A stretch of 64,000 bases of DNA from Actinospica sp035493475 (GTDB taxonomy: Bacteria; Actinomycetota; Actinomycetes; Streptomycetales; Catenulisporaceae), in contig DATJIF010000009.1 of NCBI GenBank assembly GCA_035493475.1, positions 62,001 through 126,000 of the forward strand, written 5' to 3'. Positions 17,868 through 24,214 of the stretch are shown in pieces. Every line of letters begins with the position of its first letter. Positions within the stretch are counted from its first letter, which is position 1. The notes under the pieces were generated by a model. It ran no database searches, was not told where the DNA came from, and was given only the letters and a program-made list of their open reading frames with translations. The position numbers and the translations under genes were made by a program.

Positions 17868-18431
17868 CTACGAAGACGGCGTGCGGCGGGCCAGGCGGTA
17901 GTAGAGCCAGCTGGCCCCGGCCAGCCCGGCGAGGGTGAGCAGCGACCCGAAGAAGGAGTGCGCCCAGCCGAACCCGGCCTGCGCGCCCCAGGCGTCCACC
18001 AGCAGCGCGATCAGCACGAACCGCAGCACGTTGATCGCGGTGACCAGCGCGGCGGTGGCGGCGAGCGCGAGCAGCAGCCGGGACATCGGGATCCGGCTGA
18101 CCACGGCGAGCACGGCGGTGGCGACGGCGGCGGGCGCGACCAGCAGCACGCTGCTGCACGCGAGGCTCACCTCGAGCCCCAGGTACGCGGTCCGCGCGCC
18201 GTCGTGGTAGCCGAAGAAGAAGGTGGGTCCGGCGTTCGCGGCGATCACCGCGTAGCCGAGCAGCTCGTGCACCGCCCAGGCCCCCATCCGGGCCTCGACC
18301 CCCCGGTACCGGGCCTGCTCCGTGACGGCCAGCACCGCGCCGAGCACCGTGACGACGGCGGTGAACTGCCGCACCCCGTCGCGGCGCGAACGGAACGAGC
18401 CGTCGTCCGGAGCGGCCTCGGCCGTGCTCAC
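17868..18431 (-). CDS. xrtP: Exosortase (probable exosortase P, XrtP type)
   Basis: 187 residues, five to six membrane helices. The three exosortase/archaeosortase active-site elements are in order: Cys 92 in LEVSLACSS, Arg 137 in AINVLRFVL and His 158 in GWAHSFFG. This Cys-Arg-His set defines the membrane transpeptidase-like family that processes C-terminal sorting signals. The GTG start overlaps the stop of the 53-residue sorting-signal-like gene (GTGA). The neighbours, a GT2 enzyme, WsfD-like protein, GT-C enzyme, epimerase and secreted protein with a C-terminal helix plus Arg tail, fit a sorting-plus-glycosylation system. The P subtype is inferred from the actinomycete context and small size. 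Confidence 0.82.
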   Translation of the reverse strand: MSTAEAAPDDGSFRSRRDGVRQFTAVVTVLGAVLAVTEQARYRGVEARMGAWAVHELLGYAVIAANAGPTFFFGYHDGARTAYLGLEVSLACSSVLLVAPAAVATAVLAVVSRIPMSRLLLALAATAALVTAINVLRFVLIALLVDAWGAQAGFGWAHSFFGSLLTLAGLAGASWLYYRLARRTPSS

Positions 18432-18589
18432 CGCCGGCCGCGTCCGAACACGACGGAACTGCGGTACAGGCAGAGCCCGATGACGGTCAGCGCGGCGGCG
18501 ACGCCGAGGAAGACGGCGATGTTCGGCGCGCCGGTGGCGGCGAGCGCACCCGCTCCGCCGGCGCCGCCGGCGCCGAGATTCTTGTACAT
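18428..18589 (-). CDS. 53-residue stand-alone sorting-signal-like protein (LAATG)
   Basis: Short gene, ATG 18589 behind GAGGA with 8-nt spacing; its TGA overlaps the exosortase GTG. The product begins MYKNLGAGGAGGAGA, continues with LAATGAPN, then one membrane helix (about residues 23-41) and the basic end FGRGRR. That is the exact order of a sortase-type signal (LAxTG, helix, Arg tail), but there is no signal peptide and no cargo domain in front. It may be a substrate mimic, a helper subunit of the exosortase, or a remnant of a longer target. Start, ribosome site and coupling all support that it is real. Confidence 0.72.
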   Translation of the reverse strand: MYKNLGAGGAGGAGALAATGAPNIAVFLGVAAALTVIGLCLYRSSVVFGRGRR

Positions 18590-18794
18590 GTTCGATCCTC
18601 GTCTGCGGTGGGGTCGGACAGCCTCAGCATCGCCCGATCCGCGGCCGCCGAAGCCCGCGACGCTCCCGTCGGGCGACCGGTTTCACCCTCTCGGAGCAGC
18701 CCGGAGCGGGTCCCGGCGCGATCCGGGAAGGCTCCGTGTGACGCTCCGGTAGGTCGCGGTCGCAAACCGTAGTACTCGTGCGAATATTCGCACC
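18590..18794. promoter_or_regulatory. Divergent promoter region of the exosortase locus
   Basis: About 200 bp separate the leftward exosortase operon from the rightward glycosyltransferase operon. Apart from the palindrome at 18778-18793, I see some GC-rich partial hairpins (around 18692-18736) but no clear consensus promoter. Confidence 0.5.
18778..18793. promoter_or_regulatory. Perfect 16-bp palindrome abutting a start codon
   Basis: GTGCGAATATTCGCAC is perfectly self-complementary and ends one base before the ATG at 18795. It occupies the place of the ribosome-binding site, so the gene is either leaderless or the site is also a translational element. It looks like a repressor operator for the divergent surface-glycan genes. 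Confidence 0.6.
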
Positions 18795-20678
18795 ATGAAT
18801 ATGACCTCTGGCATCCCGCGCACGGCCGCCACGCCGGCCGCGCCCGCTGCCACGCCGACGAACTCGGCGGAGCGGGTCCCGCCGTCGAGCGCGGACCCCT
18901 ACCGGCTCGCCTACGGCGTGCTCGGCATCGTCGGCGTCATCCTGGCGTTCCTGCTGATCAGGTTCACCATCGACGACGCGTTCATCTCCTGGCGCTACGG
19001 GCAGAGCCTGCTGGACGGGGCCTGGAACTGGAACCCGACCGACACCGGCCGGGTGGAGGCCTACAGCGACCCGCTCTACACGGCGCTGTCGGCCGTGCCC
19101 GCGGCGCTCGGCCTGATCCCCGAACTCTTCTTCAAGCTGGTCGGCCTCGGCCTGATCGCCGGGTACCTGCTCGTGGTGCACCGGGTGCTCGAGGTGCCCC
19201 GGCTGCAGAAGCTGCTGCTGACGGCGTTCGCGGTGGCGAACCCGGTCTTCTTCGTACACGCGTTCTCCGGCCTGGAGACGGCGAGCTTCGCGCTGCTGCT
19301 CGCCGCGCTGTTCGGCCTGCTCTACACCCGCGGACGGCTCGACGCGCTCGGCCACGTGCTCGTGCTGGCGGTCGCGCTCAGCCGGCCGGAGGGCATGGTC
19401 TACGCGCTGGTCGCCGAGCTGTGGTGCCTGCACCTGAACCGCCGCCGCGCGGACGCGGTCGCGGCGGGCGGCGTGCTGGCGCTACTGGCCAGCTACTGGC
19501 TGCTGCGCGACGCGTGGTTCCACTCGTTCTTCCCGAACTCCTACCTGCTCAAGAGCGGCGCCGGAGCCACCGACGTGGTGGCGGTCGCGCACGCCGTGGT
19601 CGGCCTGCTGGGCATGGTCCTGCTGGCGGGCGTGCTGGCGGGCGCGGCCGAGGTCGTGCGGCGGGTGCGCACGCGGCGGCGCGGCCCCTCGTCGAGCCGC
19701 CCGGTCTCGCCGTGGCGGGACGCGACCCCGGCGGTGCTCGCGGGCGTCAGCTCCCTGATCATCATGGTGCTGTACCGCGTCTCCGCGCTGCAGATGGACT
19801 TCGCCAACCGGTTCTGCTGGCAACTGCTGTTCCCGGTCGCCCTGGTGCTGCTGAGCCGGCCGCTGTTCACCGAGGGCTCGGGCGGCCGCGCGGCCCCGCT
19901 CGTGCGCCAGGGCTCCGCGGCGTCCGCCGAGGTCACCGGCGTGCCCGGACCGGCCGCGCCCTCGGCCCGCTGGAGCGCCTTCGCGCTGCTGATCGCCGCG
20001 ATCACCGCCTACACCGGCACGCCGGGCAACGTCGCCGTGCGCGGCACCATCACCCTCGCCGCCGGGCTCGCCGTCGTGCTGGCGCTGGTGCTGTGGGCCT
20101 CGGGCAGCCGGGTGCTGACGCTGCTCGCCGCCGCCGCGCTCGTCACGTCCGTCTCAGCGGTCTCGGTCGCGGAGATCCTGGACTGGTCGACCTACCGCCT
20201 GCACCTGCAGAACGCGCAGGAGGCCGTCGGCACGGCGATCGCCGCGGACGGCTCGCTCACCGGGGTCGTCGCCGTGGAGGACGCGGGCGTGCTGCCCGCG
20301 AAGTTCCGGCCCGACCAGTGGGCGCTCGACCTCGGCGGCGTGGCCGACCCGTTCCTGAACAAGCCGGTGCCGGCCGCGATCACCGATCACCTGGTGGCCA
20401 TGGTCGTCGGCGCCGGGGGCCCGCTGGAGGACCCGTGGGGCGGCGACTCGTCCACCGCGCCGGTCTTCGCGAAGGCCCGCGCCGCGCACTTCCGCCCGGT
20501 GGCCGCCGTGATGTACGCGCCCGGCTACTGGCTGCGGCTGTACGTCAAGCCCGGGCTCGGCAAGGTCGCCGCGCAGCGCCTGTCCGAGGCCTGGCAGTCG
20601 GCCGACATCCCGGACAACGAGCTCAGCAGCAGCCTGCTGTCCCAGCACCTGTTCGACCTCCCCTTCCTGCACGGCTGA
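18795..20678 (+). CDS. GT-C type membrane glycosyltransferase (AftB-like)
   Basis: 627 residues, roughly ten to twelve membrane helices and a C-terminal soluble domain. The first outer loop reads TIDDAFISWRYGQSLL followed by GRVEAYSDPLY, the acidic-pair loop of polyprenyl-phosphate-sugar dependent GT-C enzymes such as the arabinofuranosyltransferase AftB; ALSRPEGM is a second familiar element. It likely transfers a sugar from a lipid carrier on the outer side of the membrane. No Shine-Dalgarno is visible because a palindrome abuts the ATG; ATG 18801 is an alternative start. The epimerase follows after 14 bp. Confidence 0.82.
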   Translation: MNMTSGIPRTAATPAAPAATPTNSAERVPPSSADPYRLAYGVLGIVGVILAFLLIRFTIDDAFISWRYGQSLLDGAWNWNPTDTGRVEAYSDPLYTALSAVPAALGLIPELFFKLVGLGLIAGYLLVVHRVLEVPRLQKLLLTAFAVANPVFFVHAFSGLETASFALLLAALFGLLYTRGRLDALGHVLVLAVALSRPEGMVYALVAELWCLHLNRRRADAVAAGGVLALLASYWLLRDAWFHSFFPNSYLLKSGAGATDVVAVAHAVVGLLGMVLLAGVLAGAAEVVRRVRTRRRGPSSSRPVSPWRDATPAVLAGVSSLIIMVLYRVSALQMDFANRFCWQLLFPVALVLLSRPLFTEGSGGRAAPLVRQGSAASAEVTGVPGPAAPSARWSAFALLIAAITAYTGTPGNVAVRGTITLAAGLAVVLALVLWASGSRVLTLLAAAALVTSVSAVSVAEILDWSTYRLHLQNAQEAVGTAIAADGSLTGVVAVEDAGVLPAKFRPDQWALDLGGVADPFLNKPVPAAITDHLVAMVVGAGGPLEDPWGGDSSTAPVFAKARAAHFRPVAAVMYAPGYWLRLYVKPGLGKVAAQRLSEAWQSADIPDNELSSSLLSQHLFDLPFLHG

Positions 20679-20692
20679 ACGGAGCAGCGACC

Positions 20693-21910
20693 ATGCCGAC
20701 GTCCCACCCCCGCGACGGCGCCTTCGCGCGCTCCGTCACCTTCGTCCTCGGCACCCGGCCGGAGATCGTCAAGCTGGCCCCGCTGGCCCGGCTGTTCGGC
20801 GAACGCGCCCGGGTCGCCTACACCGGCCAGCACTACGACGCGCGGATGTCCGAGGTCTTCTTCACCGAGTGCGGCCTGCGCCAGCCGGACGCGACGCTCG
20901 AGGTGGGCGGCTACACCCGGGCCGAGCAGATCGGCGCGGGCCTGAGCCGGCTGGACGGCTGCTTCGCGGCCGGCGAGCCCGACGTCGTCGTGGTGCAGGG
21001 CGACACGAACTCGGCGCTCGCCGGGGCGCTGGCCGCCAACGCGCGCGGCATCCCGCTCGTGCACGTGGAGGCCGGGCTGCGCAGCCACGACCGCGCGATG
21101 CCCGAGGAGCACAACCGCGTGCTGATCGACCACGTCGCCGACCTGCTGTGCGCGCCGACCCCGGGGAACGCGGAGAACCTGCGGGGCGAGGGGATCGACC
21201 CGCGGCGCGTGGCGGTGACCGGCAACACCGTGGTCGAGGCGCTCACGCACGCGCTGCCCGACCCGGCGCACCGCGGCAAGCTGCTGGCCGACTTCGGCGT
21301 CGAGCCGGGGCGCTTCATTCTGGCGACCGTGCACCGGCCGGAGAACACCGACGACCCGCGGCGGCTGGGCGCGATCGTGGCCGAACTGGCGGCGCTCGGC
21401 GAGGCGGGCCGGCCGGTGCTCTTCCCGGTCCACCCGCGCACCCGCGCCGCGCTGCGCTCCCTCGGCGACGACGGCGGGGCCGGGCTGTCGGAGCGGATCG
21501 TGATGTGCGACCCGCTCGGCTACCGGGACTTCCTCGCGCTCGCCGCCGAGTGCGCGCTGCTGGTCTCCGACTCCGGCGGCATCCAGGAGGAGGCCACGGT
21601 GCTGCGCAGGCCCCTGATCGTGGTGCGCCGCTCCACCGAACGCCCGGAGGCACTCGAGAAGTTCGCGGTGCTCGTCGAGCCGGGACCGGCCATCGGCCTG
21701 CACGCGCGGGCGCTGCTGGCCGACCTGCCGAACGTGCTGCGCGGCCTCGCGGACCTGCGCTCCCCCTTCGGCGACGGGCTCGCCGCGACCCGCATCGAAG
21801 CCCTGATCCGGGACCGCTTCCCGCTCAGCCCCATGGAACCCGAAGAAGACCAAGAGGTGTACGTACCACCCCTGCCAAGGCAGCATGCGGTGGCTGAGCC
21901 ATCCGCCTGA
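20693..21910 (+). CDS. wecB: UDP-N-acetylglucosamine 2-epimerase (non-hydrolysing)
   Basis: 405 residues. FVLGTRPEIVKLAPL at the N-terminus, QGDTNSALAG, HVEAGLRS, TVHRPENTDD and SDSGGIQEEA are the signature segments of the bacterial enzyme interconverting UDP-GlcNAc and UDP-ManNAc. I start at ATG 20693, 14 bp after the glycosyltransferase stop; open frames extending further left are antisense-style artefacts of the GC-rich code. It should supply a ManNAc-type sugar nucleotide for the surface glycan of this locus. The C-terminal 25 residues, acidic then Pro-rich, extend past the usual end of the family. Confidence 0.93.
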   Translation: MPTSHPRDGAFARSVTFVLGTRPEIVKLAPLARLFGERARVAYTGQHYDARMSEVFFTECGLRQPDATLEVGGYTRAEQIGAGLSRLDGCFAAGEPDVVVVQGDTNSALAGALAANARGIPLVHVEAGLRSHDRAMPEEHNRVLIDHVADLLCAPTPGNAENLRGEGIDPRRVAVTGNTVVEALTHALPDPAHRGKLLADFGVEPGRFILATVHRPENTDDPRRLGAIVAELAALGEAGRPVLFPVHPRTRAALRSLGDDGGAGLSERIVMCDPLGYRDFLALAAECALLVSDSGGIQEEATVLRRPLIVVRRSTERPEALEKFAVLVEPGPAIGLHARALLADLPNVLRGLADLRSPFGDGLAATRIEALIRDRFPLSPMEPEEDQEVYVPPLPRQHAVAEPSA

Positions 21911-22031
21911 TTTTGCGACGACGCGCGCGGAGAAACGCCGGACCCTCCCCGGAATCCGGGCATCGCGCACCGATCCTCGGCTAGCAGAGGCGGAACTTCC
22001 GCCACCCACCCAGCAGAAAGCATTGCGCACC

Positions 22032-22775
22032 ATGACTCCTCGCACCACCGCCCGTCTGGTCGCGGGCGCCGCCGCCCTCGGCGGCCTGCTGTGCACCGCG
22101 GTCCCCGCCCACGCTGCCCTGAGCGCACCCGTAGCGGACGCCTTCATGGTGGCCTCGACCGGCGTCGTGACCGTATCCCCCACCCCGCACTCGAACTACC
22201 CCGGCCCGCCGACCGGCACCCAGACCGCGGTCGGCATCAGCGTCGCGCCGTTCGCCTCGAACGCCACGCTGACCGCGACCACCAGCGGCGACCCGTCCAC
22301 CGGCACCTCGTCGGCCGAGGCCAAGACCGAGAGCCTGACCGTCACCCTCGGGCCGACGGCCAGCCTCGTGCTCGGCGCCATCGACACCACCTGCAACGCC
22401 ACCCCGACCGGCGCCACCGGCAACAGCTCGATCGCCAGCGCCAGCTTCAAGGTGCTCGGCGTGTCGACCGCCATCAACATCCCGAACACCACCTCGACGA
22501 TCTCGCTGCCGCTGAACCTCGGTTCGCTGCAGTTCTTCCCGAGCTCCACCGACTCCAACGGCGTGCTCACCGAGGCGGCCCTCAAGATCACGCTGCTGAA
22601 CGGCACCCAGACCCTCACCATCGCCCAGGCCCAGTGCGGCGGCGCGCCGGCCGTCGTCGTCAACCCGACCCCGATGATCAGCACGCCGGTCGCCGCGGGC
22701 GCCGGTGCCGCCGCGATCATCGGCGGCGTGGTCGTGCTGCGCCGTCGCCGGAAGACCTCCGTCGACAGCGTCTGA
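22032..22775 (+). CDS. Secreted choice-of-anchor-P-like surface protein, probable exosortase target
   Basis: 247 residues. A clear signal peptide (TARLVAGAAALGGLL ... AHA) is followed by a strand-rich domain with DAFMVASTGVVTVSPTP, a glycine/threonine-rich middle and ESLTVTLGPTASLVLGAIDTTC. The end reads TPMISTPVAAGAG, a membrane helix, then RRRRK, i.e. a C-terminal sorting-signal layout. The overall pattern matches what I remember of the choice-of-anchor P family, which accompanies exosortase P; that link is from memory. ATG 22032 was chosen because it begins the signal peptide. It is the best candidate substrate of the exosortase. Confidence 0.75.
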   Translation: MTPRTTARLVAGAAALGGLLCTAVPAHAALSAPVADAFMVASTGVVTVSPTPHSNYPGPPTGTQTAVGISVAPFASNATLTATTSGDPSTGTSSAEAKTESLTVTLGPTASLVLGAIDTTCNATPTGATGNSSIASASFKVLGVSTAINIPNTTSTISLPLNLGSLQFFPSSTDSNGVLTEAALKITLLNGTQTLTIAQAQCGGAPAVVVNPTPMISTPVAAGAGAAAIIGGVVVLRRRRKTSVDSV

Positions 22776-22787
22776 CGTTTCGTCACA

Positions 22788-22825
22788 AGCGTGGCCCGCC
22801 CGGGACTGTCCGGGCGGGCCACGTT
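22788..22825. terminator. Terminator hairpin shared by convergent genes
   Basis: A 16-bp stem including GTGGCCCGCCCGG (22791-22803) pairs with 22810-22822 around the loop gactgt. It lies between the convergent stops at 22775 and 22840. Confidence 0.8.
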
Positions 22826-22839
22826 CGTCTTCCCGCCGA

Positions 22840-23703
22840 CTAGCCGACGTGCACGGTGATCGCCGCCGTGTGCAGCACGCCGCCGGTCTGGAACTGCAGG
22901 AACAGCCGGTAGTTCCCGCTCGCGGCCATCGTGGCGTCGAAGGTGAGCGTCGGGCCGCCGTGGTCGCCGTTGACCGTGCCCTGCGGGTGCAGGTGCGCGA
23001 AGGCCATGTCACCCTCGTGGAACGCCGTCAGATGCGCGTAGGTGTCGAGATACGGCTGCAAGTCGGTGACCGGCATGCCGTTCTTGCTGATCGTCGCGGT
23101 GAGCGCGTGCTCCATGCCCGACATCAGCTCGCCGGAGACGGTGACCGTGTATCCGTCCACGCTGGTGCTCGTCGCGGCGGCGGGCAGCGGAGTGGCTGCG
23201 GACGGCGTGCCCGGCACCGTGAACTGACTGCTGAGCACGAGATCCACGGTGCTTCCACTGCTGTCCGCGGTGACGAACGAGGCATACGCGCGGTAGGTGC
23301 CGGGCTGCATCGTCGCGAGCTTCGCGCTCCACGTGCCGTCCGCCGCCATCGTCGGGTGCACGTGCTGATAGCCCGTCAGGTCCGAGCGCACGATGTACAG
23401 GTGCATCAGCTTGGTCTGGTCCGGCTGGAACGAGGTGACCGCCATGCCCATCTCGTCCTCGATCCGGAACGAGATCGAGCTCGCCGTGGTGGACGCCACG
23501 AGCGTGAAGCCGTCGGACGAGGACGCCAGGCCGGTCCCGGACGGCATCGACATCGACATCGTCGGCATCGACGACGCCGACTGCATCGGGGTCGACTGCA
23601 TCGGGGTCGAGGCGGAACTGGCGGCCGGTGTCGTCGAGGACGCGCAGGCGCTGAGGGTGGCGGCGAGCAGGGCCGCGGGCAGGGCGCATCGCAGAGTACG
23701 CAT
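22840..23703 (-). CDS. Met/His-rich secreted lipoprotein, probable metal-related
   Basis: 287 residues. The signal peptide ends LSAC, a lipobox, and is followed by a low-complexity linker with many Met-Pro and Met-Ser repeats (STPMQSTPMQSASSMPTMSM). Two beta-sandwich-like parts each contain histidine-rich turns: LMHLYIVRSDLTGYQHVHP and AFAHLHPQGTVNGDHGG. Proteins of this kind are often encoded with copper-handling genes in actinomycetes, and the Met and His content supports metal binding, but no specific family motif proves it. The DUF6153 gene 57 bp upstream is probably in the same operon. Confidence 0.72.
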   Translation of the reverse strand: MRTLRCALPAALLAATLSACASSTTPAASSASTPMQSTPMQSASSMPTMSMSMPSGTGLASSSDGFTLVASTTASSISFRIEDEMGMAVTSFQPDQTKLMHLYIVRSDLTGYQHVHPTMAADGTWSAKLATMQPGTYRAYASFVTADSSGSTVDLVLSSQFTVPGTPSAATPLPAAATSTSVDGYTVTVSGELMSGMEHALTATISKNGMPVTDLQPYLDTYAHLTAFHEGDMAFAHLHPQGTVNGDHGGPTLTFDATMAASGNYRLFLQFQTGGVLHTAAITVHVG

Positions 23704-23760
23704 GTTTATTGTTCAACTTTCGCGAAGGGGTGAAGGGGACTCGGAACAAGCGAGTCCGGA

Positions 23761-24153
23761 TCACGTCCGCGAAACACACATCTCAGTCAGCAACCGTCTG
23801 CCCACCGGACCCGGCGGTCCACGACGGCTCATCTCGCGCGGACGTCGGAGTTCCAGATCCAGGCCGAAGACGATCGCGACGAGGATGAACGCGGTCAGCA
23901 GGCCGAGCATGAGGTCACCCGAGGACGGCGGCTGGCCGGACAGGCAGGTCTCGGCGCAGCCCATCTGCGCGTCGGCGGCCGGGGTGTGCCGGACAACCGA
24001 TGTGGTGGCGCTCATCGGCGCGGCGGCCGTCATCGACGTCGAGGTCGTCGGCATCAGCATCGGCACGCCGTGGCAGCCGGCGTTCGTCGTCGCCGAGACG
24101 CCGTGCATCATCCACAGTCCGAGCAGGACGAGGATCGACAGCGGCCGAAGCAC
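23761..24153 (-). CDS. DUF6153-type membrane protein
   Basis: About 130 residues from GTG 24153. I prefer this to the longer reading from 24204 because a hairpin (24173-24204) ending the upstream gene would otherwise lie inside the coding region. Helix 1 ends LLGLWMMHGVSAT, followed by AGCHGVP, a Met/Thr-rich outer loop with MGCAETC, and a second helix (LLTAFILVAIVFGL). The MHG start of the loop plus a second helix is the DUF6153 pattern. Cys, His and Met in the outer loop suggest metal contact, in line with its lipoprotein neighbour. The function is unknown. Confidence 0.7.
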   Translation of the reverse strand: MLRPLSILVLLGLWMMHGVSATTNAGCHGVPMLMPTTSTSMTAAAPMSATTSVVRHTPAADAQMGCAETCLSGQPPSSGDLMLGLLTAFILVAIVFGLDLELRRPREMSRRGPPGPVGRRLLTEMCVSRT

Positions 24154-24172
24154 GTCCCCGACTCTACGCGAT

Positions 24173-24204
24173 GTGTGGGCCTCGCCGGGCGGCAAGGCCC
24201 ACAC
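24173..24204 (-). terminator. Hairpin after the sialidase-like gene
   Basis: GTGTGGGCCT (24173-24182) pairs perfectly with AGGCCCACAC (24195-24204), and the loop can pair further (cgcc/ggcg). It starts 11 bp past the stop of the leftward gene ending at 24215. No T-run is present. Confidence 0.6.
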
Positions 24205-24214
24205 TCGTCCTTGA

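Noticed and set aside
19421..20692. N-terminal extension of the UDP-GlcNAc 2-epimerase
   Set aside because: The frame is open but lies wholly inside the GT-C gene; the family start (GTRPEIVK) follows ATG 20693 by the normal distance.
24154..24204. Longer N-terminus of the DUF6153 protein from GTG 24204
   Set aside because: It would run through the hairpin that follows the upstream gene, and the added residues do not match a membrane-protein start.
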